A DNA stretch of 54,511 nt from CBDUMN01 sp965368335 (GCA_965368335.1 CBDUMN010000010.1:1-54511); one strand, 5' to 3'. Shown: positions 1 to 8,899, counted from the stretch's first letter. Notes: generated from the sequence alone by a model not told the origin. Numbers and translations are program-made.

Positions 1-393
1 GTGACGGCCGCCAAGGAATTCGGCGGCAAGAAAAAAGGTGTCGACGTCATTCTCGACATGGTGGGCGGCGCCTACACCGACCGCAATATCAAGTCCCTCG
101 CCCAAGACGGGCGGCTGGTAAACATCGCTTTTCTGCAGGGTTCAAAGGTTGAGGTCAACCTGATGCCGGTGATGCTCAAGCGCCTGACACTCACCGGCTC
201 GACGTTGCGCGCCCGTCCGATAGCGGTCAAAGCGGCCATCGCCAACGAGTTACGCGAAACCGTTTGGCCACTCATCGAGAAAGGAACGGTTAAACCGGTA
301 ATGCACTCCGTCTTCCCGCTTGAAAAGGCCGCCGAGGCCCACAAGCTTATGGAAAGCAGCACACACATCGGGAAGATTGTTTTAGAAATCTAA
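1..393 (+). CDS. NAD(P)H:quinone oxidoreductase, MDR family (C-terminal fragment)
   Basis: This is the last 130 residues of a zinc-independent quinone oxidoreductase-like protein of the medium-chain dehydrogenase/reductase superfamily; the 5' part lies outside the window. Visible are the stretch GVDVILDMVGG, typical of the end of the Rossmann fold where NADPH binds, the following GRLVNIAFLQG strand, and the family's C-terminal ending in which HKLMESSTHIGKIVLEI closes the catalytic fold. In this family the enzyme reduces quinones or enones with NADPH in the cytoplasm. The next gene starts 134 bases downstream on the same strand. The family assignment is firm; the substrate cannot be told. Confidence 0.85.
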   Translation: MTAAKEFGGKKKGVDVILDMVGGAYTDRNIKSLAQDGRLVNIAFLQGSKVEVNLMPVMLKRLTLTGSTLRARPIAVKAAIANELRETVWPLIEKGTVKPVMHSVFPLEKAAEAHKLMESSTHIGKIVLEI

Positions 394-527
394 CCCCCGG
401 CAGCAATCCTCTTGTATTGACGCCGAGGGTGAGTTAGGTATGGGGACAGTCCGATACAGGCAAAACGTGATGCCCTAGAAAAGGACTTCTCCTTAAAAAG
501 TTTTTAGACAAGAAGGAATGAGCTGTT

Positions 528-1178
528 ATGGCGCAGCTACTGATGCCCAAGGCAACCGCCGTTTGGCTGGTCGAAAATACCGCATTGAGCTTTGAGCAAA
601 TTGCCGAGTTCTGCGGGTTGCACTCCCTGGAAGTCCAGGCCATTGCCGATGAGGAAGTATCCATCGGGATGCGCGGCCTCGACCCGGTGGCTAACGGGCA
701 ACTTTCTCAGGAAGAGATCGACCGCTGCCAGGCCGACCCCTCGGCCCGCCTCAAAATCGCCGCGCCGAAGATTCCTGAAATCGAACACAAGCGCAAAGGC
801 GCCCGTTACACGCCGGTTTCCAAGCGTCAGGATCGCCCCGACGGGATTGCCTGGCTGCTCAAGAACTACCCGGAAATGACCGACGCTCAGATTTCCAAAC
901 TGCTCGGCACCACCAAACCGACAATTAACGCGGTTCGCGAAAAGACGCACTGGAACTCATCCAACATCAAGCCGCGCAACCCGTCTCAGTTGGGACTTTG
1001 CGGCGTGGCCGAGCTTGAGAAAGCCATCGCTATCGCACGCGCCAAGGCTGGCACGACTCACGCAGCCGCCAAGAACGCCGACGATGTGGAAAATTCCGAA
1101 GCGGCGGCAGACACATCAGCCGACACCCAGGCTGAAGCTCCGTCCGACGACATACCGGCACTGCCTGAAATCGAGTAA
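528..1178 (+). CDS. DUF1013 family regulator, TrcR-like
   Basis: A 216-residue cytoplasmic protein that I recognise as the alphaproteobacterial DUF1013 family, named in some annotations as the cell cycle transcriptional regulator TrcR. Residues 1-145 are the conserved part: an N-terminal LMPKATAVWLVENTALSFEQIAEFCGLH segment that looks like a helix-turn-helix, then a second one around TDAQISKLLGTTKPTINAVREK, which suggests DNA binding. The last 50 residues are acidic and Ala-rich (ADTSADTQAEAPSDD) and probably disordered. The start at 528 has AGAAGGAA seven to fourteen bases upstream. A bidirectional hairpin terminator follows. Family membership is seen; the regulatory role comes from the family name. 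Confidence 0.82.
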   Translation: MAQLLMPKATAVWLVENTALSFEQIAEFCGLHSLEVQAIADEEVSIGMRGLDPVANGQLSQEEIDRCQADPSARLKIAAPKIPEIEHKRKGARYTPVSKRQDRPDGIAWLLKNYPEMTDAQISKLLGTTKPTINAVREKTHWNSSNIKPRNPSQLGLCGVAELEKAIAIARAKAGTTHAAAKNADDVENSEAAADTSADTQAEAPSDDIPALPEIE

Positions 1179-1200
1179 CGTTCAGGAGTAGCGAGAAATT

Positions 1201-1237
1201 AAAAGGCCGTTGCCGGTTTATGCGACGGCCTTTTTTT
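1201..1237. terminator. Bidirectional intrinsic terminator
   Basis: AAAAGGCCGT and ACGGCCTTTTTTT form a stem of GGCCGT/ACGGCC (1205-1210 with 1225-1230), with T7 on the plus side and A4 on the other. It ends the TrcR-like gene and can also serve the converging gene, whose stop codon lies inside it. Confidence 0.8.
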
Positions 1238-1607
1238 CGTCCAGTGGCAACACATGCAGATGAACCCGGTCGTCTACCTGAGAAAGGCGGACGAAGAGCG
1301 GCAAGACAGCCGCTTCCATTTCTTTCGGTTGCTCTGAGAAAACCACCAGACGGAACCGGTTAAGAGCGCGCTTCTCACGCTCATCGAAGCCTGTGGCTAC
1401 CAACATCGGCAGTGTTTTCAATAATGCCTGCTTATCCGTGGGCGAAACCGTACGCACCAAAAGACGCTGGCCGATCAGGTATTCCCGATCAAAGCCGTCG
1501 TCCTGCATGCCTTCGCGGGCCTCGACATCTTCAAATAAAGCATCGTCACATCCACAGCCGAGCGTTCCTTTGACAAAGGCTTTGACTTTCTCGTTATCGA
1601 CTTCCAT
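1218..1607 (-). CDS. Conserved hypothetical protein with CxC motif
   Basis: A 129-residue soluble protein I cannot name. The start at 1607 is chosen because GGAGGGTGGC lies just upstream; an ATG six codons earlier (1625) has no ribosome site. Near the N-terminus is GTLGCGCDDALF with Cys18 and Cys20, reminiscent of small metal or redox proteins. The rest alternates predicted strands and helices (LIGQRLLVRTV, LPMLVATGFDERE, RFRLVVFSEQP) in an alpha/beta arrangement. There is no signal peptide or membrane segment. It converges with the TrcR-like gene and shares its terminator. The CheY-like gene upstream on the same strand ends 76 bases before this start, so the two may be cotranscribed. Confidence 0.6.
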   Translation of the reverse strand: MEVDNEKVKAFVKGTLGCGCDDALFEDVEAREGMQDDGFDREYLIGQRLLVRTVSPTDKQALLKTLPMLVATGFDEREKRALNRFRLVVFSEQPKEMEAAVLPLFVRLSQVDDRVHLHVLPLDEKKAVA

Positions 1608-1683
1608 GCCACCCTCCACATCCATGAATAAAGCGTGACAGGAAAGCGGCCAGACGGCAAGTACGAGAATAATACGCGACCGA

Positions 1684-2238
1684 TTAGCGATGCGCCTGGG
1701 AGTGTGACCGGTTGGAGGATTCTAGGTTTCGCAAGGTGGTTCTCGGCTCCTCCTCCTGCCTCCGGTCAGGCTTGCGAATTTCAACTTGTTTGCGGCGACG
1801 GTCCGGGCCGGCATATTTGCCGCTGCGGACAAACGAGCGTGGTTTGCGGATAATAGCCTCAATCCTGCGCAGAAGGTCATCAGCCGAAACGGGCTTGGAA
1901 AGAAATTCATCGACACCGGCATCCCGGGCATCCCTGACGAGTTGCGCCTCAGTGAAAGCCGTTACCAGAATGATGGGAATATCGTTCTTCTTCACCTCAT
2001 CGGTCGTCCGCACCCAGCGCGTAAACTCCAAACCGCTCATGACGGGCATTTTCGCGTCGGTGACAATCAGGTCCGGTTCATACCCATTTTTCATCAGCTT
2101 GAACGCATCGACACCGTCGGATGCATCCTGCACCTCACCGACTTGAAAAGCATTGAGCATGCTGCGCAAGAGCTTGCGCATGAACGCGTTATCATCGATG
2201 ACGAGAAAAGAAAGCTGGCTTAAATTTAACTGGGTCAT
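1684..2238 (-). CDS. CheY-like response regulator with basic C-terminal tail
   Basis: A 184-residue single receiver protein. Residues 8-130 form the receiver: the acidic pair in FLVIDDNAF, the phospho-acceptor Asp61 in LIVTDAKMP, the conserved Thr in IILVTAF and Lys in FLSKPVS are all present, so it should be phosphorylatable. The remaining 55 residues are strongly basic, with GPDRRRKQ and KPDRRQEEE, a motif type also found in the Arg-rich protein at 36052-36354. There is no output domain. The ATG at 2238 is preferred because GGAAGAG sits directly before it; an upstream in-frame TTG (2253) is unlikely. The cognate kinase is not identifiable from the context. Confidence 0.85.
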   Translation of the reverse strand: MTQLNLSQLSFLVIDDNAFMRKLLRSMLNAFQVGEVQDASDGVDAFKLMKNGYEPDLIVTDAKMPVMSGLEFTRWVRTTDEVKKNDIPIILVTAFTEAQLVRDARDAGVDEFLSKPVSADDLLRRIEAIIRKPRSFVRSGKYAGPDRRRKQVEIRKPDRRQEEEPRTTLRNLESSNRSHSQAHR

Positions 2239-2393
2239 CGCTCTTCCATTCAAAAAATGAATGCGGCCTCTAGCCGCTTAAGAGCCCCTCGAGTTTTTCT
2301 TATATCCTACCTGACAAACCATATGGGTGATAAAGCCGCCCCTTTCAATATCCTTTTGGTCGAAGTTTTATCCACAAGCCCAGGCCCGACGCA

Positions 2394-2432
2394 TAAAAAA
2401 CGGGCCCCCGCCGTTCATGACAGAGGCCCATT
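2394..2432 (-). terminator. Intrinsic terminator of prpE
   Basis: Read on the minus strand, GGGCCTC pairs with GGGGCCC (one G.U pair) around a loop of about 13 bases and is followed by GTTTTTT. It begins about 30 bases after the prpE stop codon. Confidence 0.65.
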
Positions 2433-2459
2433 TTGTTTGGATATGTAAGCCGCTAAGCG

Positions 2460-4364
2460 TTAGCCGCGGGCGCTGGAATAACCGATGCCCTGCAAAGCTT
2501 CGTCGATCTCTTCCAGAATGGCCGGGTCGTCGATCGTCGCCGGGACCTTATACTCTTCCTTGTCGGCAATCTTCTGCATGGTGCCACGCAGGATTTTACC
2601 CGAACGGGTTTTCGGCAAACGCGGAACGACGGTAGCCTGCTTGAATGCGGCCACGGGGCCGATTTTCTCACGGACCATCTTGACCACCTCGGCGATGATT
2701 TCTTTTTCATCGCGCTCGACCCCGGCATTGAGCACCAGGAAACCGACCGGCAGTTGACCCTTCATTTCGTCGGCAACGCCAATAACGGCGCATTCGGCGA
2801 CATCCGGGTGATGGGCCAGCACTTCTTCCATGCCGCCCGTGGAGAGGCGGTGCCCGGCGACGTTAATGATGTCGTCGGTCCGGGCCATCACGTAGATATA
2901 GCCCTTCTCATCCATCATTCCGGCATCCGAAGTGGTGTAGTAGCCGGGGAATTCGGCCAGGTAGGAATCTTTGAACCGCTGTTCGGCGTTCCACAGGGTT
3001 GGCAGAGTTCCCGGAGGTAACGGCAGCTTGACCGCAATGGTGCCAATTTCACCGCGTTCCACCTCGTTGCACTCGGTATCGAGCACTTGAACATTGTAGC
3101 CCGGAACGGCCTTGGTCGGCGAACCCGGGACCACTTCGTATTGGTGGAGGCCCATGCAGTTGGCCGCAATGGCCCAGCCGGTTTCGGTTTGCCACCAATG
3201 ATCGATGACGGGAACTTTTAGCTTGTTCTGCGCCCACTCGAGCGTATCCGGGTCGGTTCGTTCACCGGCCAGGAATAAGGCTCTGAGACAGGAGATGTCG
3301 TACTTCGCCAGATATTCGGCGTTCGGGTCCTGCTGTTTGATGGCGCGGAAGGCCGTCGGCGCAGTAAACAGGGTTTTGACCTTGTGCTCGTTGATCACCC
3401 GCCAGAAGGTGCCCGGATCGGGGGTGCCGACCGGCTTGCCTTCGAACAGAATGGTGGTGTTGCCAGTCAGCAGGGGGCCATAAACGATATAGCTGTGACC
3501 GACAACCCACCCCACATCGGATGCCGCCCAATAGACTTCGCCCGGCTCAACGCCGTAGACGTTCTTCATCGACCACTTGAGCGCCACCATATGGCCGCCG
3601 TTGTCGCGAACAACGCCTTTCGGCTGACCCGTAGTGCCCGAGGTGTAGAGGATGTAGAGCGGATCGGTCGCGGCAACCGGCACGCAATCGGCAGGCTCGG
3701 CTTTATCGGCCTCAGCCATCCAATCCACATCGCGGCCATCGATCATTTCCGCAGTCACTTCATCGCGCTGGAAGACAATCGTTTTTTCCGGCTTGTGCTT
3801 GGCAAGTTCAATTGCACCGTCGAGCAAAGGCTTGTAGGGGATAACCCGACCCGGTTCGATACCGCAAGATGCCGAGATAATCATCTTAGGAGCAGCGTCG
3901 TCGATACGGACAGCCAGTTCGTTGGAGGCGAACCCGCCGAAAACGACGGAATGAATCGCACCCAGGCGGGCGGTCGCAAGCATGGCGATGGCCGCTTCCG
4001 GAATCATCGGCATATAGATGATCACCCGGTCACCTTTTTCGACGCCATTGGCCTTCATCAGGCCGGCGAACTTAGCCACCTTGTCGCGCAGTTCAGCATA
4101 GGTGTACTTGGCCTGCTTGCCGGTGATCGGACTGTCGTAGATCAGCGCGGTCTGATCGGCTCGGCCGTTTTCAACATGACGGTCCAGCGCATTATAGCAG
4201 GTGTTGCACTCGCCACCGGTAAACCAGCGGTACAGAGGGGCATTGCTGTCGTCCAGCACCTTATCCCACTTCTTATACCAGTGCAGATCTTCCGCGGCTT
4301 CTCCCCAGAAACCATCCGGATCGTTCAATGATTTGGCTAATGCCTCTTCGTGACGATTGGTCAT
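2460..4364 (-). CDS. prpE: Propionyl-CoA synthetase
   Basis: A 634-residue AMP-forming acyl-CoA synthetase of the acetyl/propionyl-CoA synthetase family, activating propionate (and less well acetate) in the cytoplasm. The PrpE subtype is indicated by the length (E. coli PrpE is 628), by FGGFASNELAVRIDD, by SCGIEPGRVIPYKPLL and by the CLRALFLAGERTDPDTL segment. The ATP-binding loop is YTSGTTGQPKG at 240-250, and the catalytic, acetylatable lysine is Lys590 in TRSGKILRG. The start at 4364 is followed by the usual N-terminal FWGEAAEDLHWYKKWDKVL. It is divergent from a second acyl-CoA ligase. No methylcitrate-cycle genes are nearby, so propionyl-CoA probably enters another route. Confidence 0.92.
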   Translation of the reverse strand: MTNRHEEALAKSLNDPDGFWGEAAEDLHWYKKWDKVLDDSNAPLYRWFTGGECNTCYNALDRHVENGRADQTALIYDSPITGKQAKYTYAELRDKVAKFAGLMKANGVEKGDRVIIYMPMIPEAAIAMLATARLGAIHSVVFGGFASNELAVRIDDAAPKMIISASCGIEPGRVIPYKPLLDGAIELAKHKPEKTIVFQRDEVTAEMIDGRDVDWMAEADKAEPADCVPVAATDPLYILYTSGTTGQPKGVVRDNGGHMVALKWSMKNVYGVEPGEVYWAASDVGWVVGHSYIVYGPLLTGNTTILFEGKPVGTPDPGTFWRVINEHKVKTLFTAPTAFRAIKQQDPNAEYLAKYDISCLRALFLAGERTDPDTLEWAQNKLKVPVIDHWWQTETGWAIAANCMGLHQYEVVPGSPTKAVPGYNVQVLDTECNEVERGEIGTIAVKLPLPPGTLPTLWNAEQRFKDSYLAEFPGYYTTSDAGMMDEKGYIYVMARTDDIINVAGHRLSTGGMEEVLAHHPDVAECAVIGVADEMKGQLPVGFLVLNAGVERDEKEIIAEVVKMVREKIGPVAAFKQATVVPRLPKTRSGKILRGTMQKIADKEEYKVPATIDDPAILEEIDEALQGIGYSSARG

Positions 4365-4444
4365 TTCACTCCCTTTACGGTCTTTAATTCGGATGGGCGA
4401 ACTCAGCCCCCATCCACCCTGGCGCGTTCTTTAGAATCCTTTAT

Positions 4445-4475
4445 TTGACAAACCCTCTCCCCAGACGGCTAAATT
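4445..4475 (+). promoter_or_regulatory. Possible sigma-70 promoter of the acyl-CoA ligase
   Basis: A perfect TTGACA (4445-4450) is followed after 19 bases by TAAATT (4470-4475). The spacing is long and the -10 is poor, so this is only a candidate in the 194-base divergent region between prpE and the ligase. Confidence 0.3.
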
Positions 4476-4558
4476 TCGCTCTTGCAAAATGGCGTTTTGG
4501 GCCGTTAGGGCACGGCGTCATCAAGTCTCTTTAGTAAGTATCCGGAAGGCGTTCAGGA

Positions 4559-6208
4559 ATGAGCACGACAAATATCTATAACCAAGATTTGGATAAGACA
4601 CCTGCGAACTACGTACCTTTAACCCCCCTGACATTTCTTGAACGCTCGGCATACGTATACCCGGATCGGATATCGATAATCCACGGAAAAAGACGCTATA
4701 CCTGGGCTGAAACCTATAAAAGAGCCCGTCAATTGGCCTCTGCGCTCTCTAAGAAAGGAATCGGCGAAGGCGATACGGTTGCTTTCATCGCCAACAACAC
4801 GCCTGAAATGTACGAAGGTCACTTCGGCGTCCCTATGACCGGCGCAGTGATCAACACCATCAACACCCGGCTTGATGCAGAAAACCTAGCCTTTATCTTC
4901 AATCACGGTGAAGCGAAGGTTCTAGTCACCGACAAGGAATATTCCGACACGGTTAAGGAAGCGATCAAGCTCGCCAATCGACCGGAAATGCTGGTGATCG
5001 ATATCGATGATTCCGAGCATGAAGGCGGCGAACTGGTCGGCTCCATCGATTACGAAGCCTTCATTGCCGACGGTGACCCAGACTATGACTGGAAAACGCC
5101 GAGCGACGAATGGAACGCCATTTCGCTCAACTATACCTCAGGCACCACGGGCAACCCCAAGGGCGTGGTCTACCACCATCGGGGCGCTTACCTGAACGCC
5201 ACCAACAATATCGTCGGCTGGAATATGGGACATCACCCCATCTATCTCTGGACCCTGCCGATGTTCCATTGCAACGGCTGGTGCTTCCCCTGGACCATCG
5301 CCGCCGTTGCCGGAACCAACGTGTGCTGCCGCAAGGTCAACGCCAAGAACATCTATGACGCCATTGCGGACCACAAGGTCAGCCACTTCTGTGGCGCGCC
5401 CATTGTGCTCAATTTTGTGATCAGCGCCGCACCGGAAGAAAAACGCGACTTCGACCATCAGGTCTACGCCATGACGGCTGCCGCTCCGCCCCCGGCTTCA
5501 ACGCTCGAAAACATGCAAAAACAGGGCTTCGACGTCACCCACGTCTATGGTCTGACCGAAACCTATGGGCCCGCCACACAGTGCGCCTGGAAACCGGAAT
5601 GGAACGATCTGCCCATGGGCGAGCAGACCGTCAAGAAAGGCCGCCAGGGCGTACGCTATCATATGCTGGAAGAATTAACGGTGATGAACCCCGAAACCAT
5701 GGAATACGTTCCCTGGGATAATGAAACCATGGGCGAGACAATGTTCCGCGGCAACATCGTTATGAAGGGCTATCTTAAGAACCCAAAAGCCACCGAAGAA
5801 GCCTTCCGCGGCGGATATTTCCACTCGGGAGACCTGGGCGTCATGCAGGAAGACGGCTACCTGAAACTTAAAGATCGCTCCAAAGACATCATCATCTCGG
5901 GCGGGGAAAACATCTCATCCATCGAAGTGGAAGATACGCTTTGTAAGCACGACGCGGTTTTCGCCGCCGCCGTAGTCGCCAAACCCGACGACAAATGGGG
6001 CGAAATCCCCTGCGCTTTCGTCGAACTGGCTCCAGGCAAGGAAGGCACGGTCACCGAACAGGAAATCATCGACTTCTGCCGCGAGAACATGGCCCGCTTC
6101 AAATGCCCGAAAGAGGTTCACTTCATTGAGCTTCCGAAAACCTCCACCGGTAAAATCCAAAAATTCAAGCTGCGTGAGAATGCCATCGAGGCGCAATCGG
6201 GTTCTTAA
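4559..6208 (+). CDS. Medium-chain acyl-CoA ligase, DmdB-like family
   Basis: A 549-residue AMP-forming acyl-CoA synthetase. The ATP loop YTSGTTGNPKG is at 192-202, the adenylation core motif reads GLTETYGPATQC, and the catalytic lysine is Lys532 in TSTGKIQKF. The N-terminal PLTPLTFLERSAYVYPDR segment is typical of a widespread group that includes medium-chain fatty acyl-CoA ligases and the 3-methylmercaptopropionyl-CoA ligase DmdB of DMSP degradation. Sequence alone does not separate these. It lies head to head with prpE, so the pair may respond to short organic acids, which is inference. A strong terminator follows 25 bases after the stop. Confidence 0.85.
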   Translation: MSTTNIYNQDLDKTPANYVPLTPLTFLERSAYVYPDRISIIHGKRRYTWAETYKRARQLASALSKKGIGEGDTVAFIANNTPEMYEGHFGVPMTGAVINTINTRLDAENLAFIFNHGEAKVLVTDKEYSDTVKEAIKLANRPEMLVIDIDDSEHEGGELVGSIDYEAFIADGDPDYDWKTPSDEWNAISLNYTSGTTGNPKGVVYHHRGAYLNATNNIVGWNMGHHPIYLWTLPMFHCNGWCFPWTIAAVAGTNVCCRKVNAKNIYDAIADHKVSHFCGAPIVLNFVISAAPEEKRDFDHQVYAMTAAAPPPASTLENMQKQGFDVTHVYGLTETYGPATQCAWKPEWNDLPMGEQTVKKGRQGVRYHMLEELTVMNPETMEYVPWDNETMGETMFRGNIVMKGYLKNPKATEEAFRGGYFHSGDLGVMQEDGYLKLKDRSKDIIISGGENISSIEVEDTLCKHDAVFAAAVVAKPDDKWGEIPCAFVELAPGKEGTVTEQEIIDFCRENMARFKCPKEVHFIELPKTSTGKIQKFKLRENAIEAQSGS

Positions 6209-6233
6209 AACACAAGGCAGCTCAACAAACAAA

Positions 6234-6270
6234 AACCCCCGAAGGGGCGGTCCTTCGGGGGTTTATTTTT
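6234..6270 (+). terminator. Strong intrinsic terminator
   Basis: AACCCCCGAAGG (6234-6245) pairs perfectly with CCTTCGGGGGTT around a six-base loop and is followed by TATTTTT. It ends the acyl-CoA ligase transcript. Confidence 0.9.
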
Positions 6271-6401
6271 CCGTCGCAAGAATTCGTTTGATGTCCGGGG
6301 TCTTTGCTCATGATCCAAGCAAACCTTCCGGACGGACCTCACCCATAAGTAGAGAGGTCGTTATATCTGCTTGTGGATCGGAAAAATTTCATTTTCAAGC
6401 G

Positions 6402-6566
6402 TTACAGGCTGTGTTCGGCCAATTCGTCTTTGATCTTTAATTTTTCACGCTTGAGACCGGCTATGAGATCTTCATCCGGTAAAGGGCGGGAGTTTTCTTC
6501 TTCAATCTTCGCTTCCAAGTCTTGGTGCTTCGTTTTCAAAGCTTGGATATGCGCGTCTAGACTCAT
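6402..6566 (-). CDS. YdcH/DUF465-like small helical protein
   Basis: A 54-residue protein starting MSLDAHIQALKTKHQDLEA and ending KREKLKIKDELAEHSL. Its composition and layout match the YdcH/DUF465 family: two charged helices joined by a loop containing RPLPDEDLIAGLK, in which the segment before the second helix carries a conserved acidic residue and the second helix is Lys-rich. GGGAGG precedes the start by nine bases. It is short and easy to miss. Family members are abundant small cytoplasmic proteins of unknown function. The 193 bases between the ligase stop and this gene hold only the terminator. Confidence 0.85.
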   Translation of the reverse strand: MSLDAHIQALKTKHQDLEAKIEEENSRPLPDEDLIAGLKREKLKIKDELAEHSL

Positions 6567-6690
6567 GGTAACCATCCTCCCATATAGAGTTGCGAGCGAT
6601 TGTCAGTATTGCACAAAAGCTTCACAAATTCCACAAAAGCCGGAAATAAAAATCTGCCTGTCCACCTACCATCTTAACGGGTTTTCGCCT

Positions 6691-7611
6691 TTAAATGGTC
6701 CGCTGTAGGGGGGTCGGTTCTTCAAGACCTGCCGGGTCCTGATGGACAAGGACTTCAGCGCCGGGGAAGGCTTTTTCAAGAACCTTCTCCACATTGTCGG
6801 CAATGGCATGAGCCGAGCGAAGTTTCAGGTCACCATCCATTTCCACATGCAACTGAATGAAGGACTGTGGACCGCTGGAGCGCGTCCTAAGATCGTGAAG
6901 ATCGCGAACCCCTTCAACCGCCATAACCACATCGTGAATTTTCTGACGTTCTTCTTCGGGAAATTCTTTATCCATCAGCAAATCGAGTGATGAACGGCCG
7001 ATCTCCCAGGCCCCTTTGAGGATATATAGGGCGACAAGGATGGCGAAGACCGGGTCGGCCAGGGTCCAGCCCAGCTTGACCGCCAATAGCATGGAAATCG
7101 CCACACCTATATTAACCAAAAGGTCCGACTGATAATGGAGAGAGTCGGCGGCAATGGCCACCGAGCCCGTTTTCTTCGCTACATACCGTTGAAATATAAC
7201 CAGCCCCAGGGTCAGGACAACGGCAAAGCCCATGACACCCACCCCGGTTTCTAGATTAGAAACAGTACGCGGATTAACCAATCGCTCCGCCCCTTGCAGC
7301 AATAGAAAGACCGATGAGCCGCCAATAAATGCGGCCTGCGCCAATCCAGCCAAAGGCTCGGCCTTGCCATGCCCGAACCGGTGTTCCTCATCGGCAGGTT
7401 CAAGCGCATGACGAACCGCATACATATTGACCAATGAGGCCAGCACATCGAGGAAACTGTCCACCAAAGTCGAGAGCAGGCTCAAGGAGTCGGTCATCAC
7501 CCAGGCCACGACCTTGGCAACAATCAAAATGGAAGCCACGGAGACCGAGGCATAGGTCGCCAAGCGCATTAAACGCGCCGCCTGCTCCGTTCCCTTTATC
7601 TTCTCAACCAT
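6691..7611 (-). CDS. Cation diffusion facilitator, FieF-type iron/zinc exporter
   Basis: A 306-residue inner-membrane divalent metal/proton antiporter with six predicted transmembrane helices (residues 15 to about 205) and a cytoplasmic C-terminal domain. The transport site of FieF is fully conserved: Asp51 and Asp55 in LVDSFLD on helix 2, and His159 and Asp163 in SLHYQSD on helix 5, each offset by six from E. coli FieF numbering. The start at 7611 gives the usual short N-terminus; a longer form from 7677 would overlap pdxH. Neither has a strong ribosome site. The gene follows pdxH by 19 bases and is probably cotranscribed with it. The metal (Fe, Zn or Cd) cannot be told from sequence. Confidence 0.87.
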   Translation of the reverse strand: MVEKIKGTEQAARLMRLATYASVSVASILIVAKVVAWVMTDSLSLLSTLVDSFLDVLASLVNMYAVRHALEPADEEHRFGHGKAEPLAGLAQAAFIGGSSVFLLLQGAERLVNPRTVSNLETGVGVMGFAVVLTLGLVIFQRYVAKKTGSVAIAADSLHYQSDLLVNIGVAISMLLAVKLGWTLADPVFAILVALYILKGAWEIGRSSLDLLMDKEFPEEERQKIHDVVMAVEGVRDLHDLRTRSSGPQSFIQLHVEMDGDLKLRSAHAIADNVEKVLEKAFPGAEVLVHQDPAGLEEPTPLQRTI

Positions 7612-7630
7612 ATTTTTCTGTCGCTCGATT

Positions 7631-8221
7631 TTACGGATAGAGGCGGTCGGTTTTCCATCCTTCTCCCACCCGATCATAAATCAAACGGTCATGAAGGCGA
7701 AATTTGGCTTCCAGCCAAAACTCAATATGGTCGGGCACCACTCGAAATCCAGACCAAAATTCAGGACGCGGTACGTTGCCCAGATTGAACTTGGCGGTAA
7801 ACTCGGCAATCCTCTTTTCGAAAACCCACCGTCCTTCAAGCGGTTGAGACTGTTTGGAGGCCCAAGCGCCGATCTGGCTCAACCGAGGACGCGAAGCAAA
7901 ATAGGCATCCGCCTCATCATCGCCAACCCTTTCCACGTGGCCTTCAATGCGTATTTGGCGGCGCAAACTCTTCCAGTGAAAGCAAAGCGCGGCCATAGGA
8001 TTTTCATCAAGCTGCCCAGCCTTGGCGCTACCCAGATTCGTGTAGAAGGTGAAGCCCCGGTCATCAAACCCCTTCAACAGCACCATACGGGCCGACGGCC
8101 GTCCCTCTTTGGTGCAGGTGGCCAATGTCATAGCGTCGGGGTATTCGGGCTCTGCTTTGCCCGCCTCCTCTAACCATTCGGCAAAAAGATCAATGGGATT
8201 TTCAGCTTCCTTGATCAACAT
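7631..8221 (-). CDS. pdxH: Pyridoxamine 5'-phosphate oxidase
   Basis: A 196-residue FMN-dependent oxidase that converts pyridoxine or pyridoxamine 5'-phosphate to PLP, the last step of vitamin B6 synthesis and salvage. The FMN and substrate motifs ARMVLLKGFDDRGFTFYTN, LCFHWKSLRRQIRIEG and the C-terminal signature RLHDRLIYDR..GW...RLYP are all present. The frame is open for another 45 codons upstream (8356), but the conserved part begins just after Met at 8221 and the extension has no family resemblance, so 8221 is chosen. It is divergent from the lipoprotein gene at 8420 and lies upstream of the metal exporter on the same strand. Confidence 0.93.
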   Translation of the reverse strand: MLIKEAENPIDLFAEWLEEAGKAEPEYPDAMTLATCTKEGRPSARMVLLKGFDDRGFTFYTNLGSAKAGQLDENPMAALCFHWKSLRRQIRIEGHVERVGDDEADAYFASRPRLSQIGAWASKQSQPLEGRWVFEKRIAEFTAKFNLGNVPRPEFWSGFRVVPDHIEFWLEAKFRLHDRLIYDRVGEGWKTDRLYP

Positions 8222-8419
8222 CTTTAGGCATTCCGTTGGCTGGTGCGTTAACGATTTGGCGTTTTCATTGGCATATAATGGTGAAACCTTTGAGGCAAGG
8301 CCGTTTCCATTTTTTTGTGAACCCGGCAGACGGCGTAGGCCACTAACAATCATCAAGCGGGCAGAAATGTGGCATGACGCCGGTTTCTTACGCGGAACAA
8401 AGGATAAAGAGGTAGAGAT

Positions 8420-8899
8420 ATGAGCACCAAACCCCTGGCAGCCGCATTTTTAAGTATGGCGCTTCTCGCGGGTTGCGCAACTGATATGCAGAATAGTCCC
8501 GGCGAAACCGTAGGCGGCGTACTTGGCGCCGTGGGCGGTGCGGTGCTCGGGGCACAGCTCGGCGGTGGCAAAGGCCAATTGGCCGCCGTGGCCGTCGGCA
8601 CCTTGGCGGGCGCATGGCTCGGCAGCAGCATCGGCCGCAGTATGGATGAAACTGATCGACTGAAATCTCAGCGGACAACCCAGGATTCGCTGGAATACAA
8701 TAAAACTGGAACGACCTCGACCTGGTCCAACCCGGACAGCGGTTATAAAGGGTCCACAACGCCAATCCGCACCTACCAAACCGCCGATCAGCAGGCCTGC
8801 AGAGAATATCGCTCAACCGTTACCATTGATGGTCGCACAGAGGAAGCAGTGGGCACGGCCTGCCGCGAACCGGACGGCACTTGGCGGATCGTCAACTAG
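8420..8899 (+). CDS. Glycine-zipper outer-membrane lipoprotein (17-kDa antigen family)
   Basis: A 159-residue lipoprotein. Residues 1-18 are a lipoprotein signal peptide ending in the lipobox LLAGC, with Cys19 as the lipidated residue. Residues 32-75 are a Gly-rich glycine-zipper segment (GGVLGAVGGAVLGAQLGGGKGQ) of the type seen in the rickettsial 17-kDa surface antigen and SlyB-like proteins. The C-terminal 55 residues hold the conserved ACREYRSTVTIDGRTEEAVGTACREPDG...W signature with two Cys. AGAGGTAGAG precedes the start. It is probably periplasm-facing in the outer membrane and a structural or stress-related protein. Confidence 0.88.
   Translation: MSTKPLAAAFLSMALLAGCATDMQNSPGETVGGVLGAVGGAVLGAQLGGGKGQLAAVAVGTLAGAWLGSSIGRSMDETDRLKSQRTTQDSLEYNKTGTTSTWSNPDSGYKGSTTPIRTYQTADQQACREYRSTVTIDGRTEEAVGTACREPDGTWRIVN

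Noticed and set aside
4445..4475. A firm promoter call for the acyl-CoA ligase
   Set aside because: The -35 is perfect, but the -10 is poor and the spacing of 19 bases is too long for a confident call. It is kept only as a low-confidence feature.
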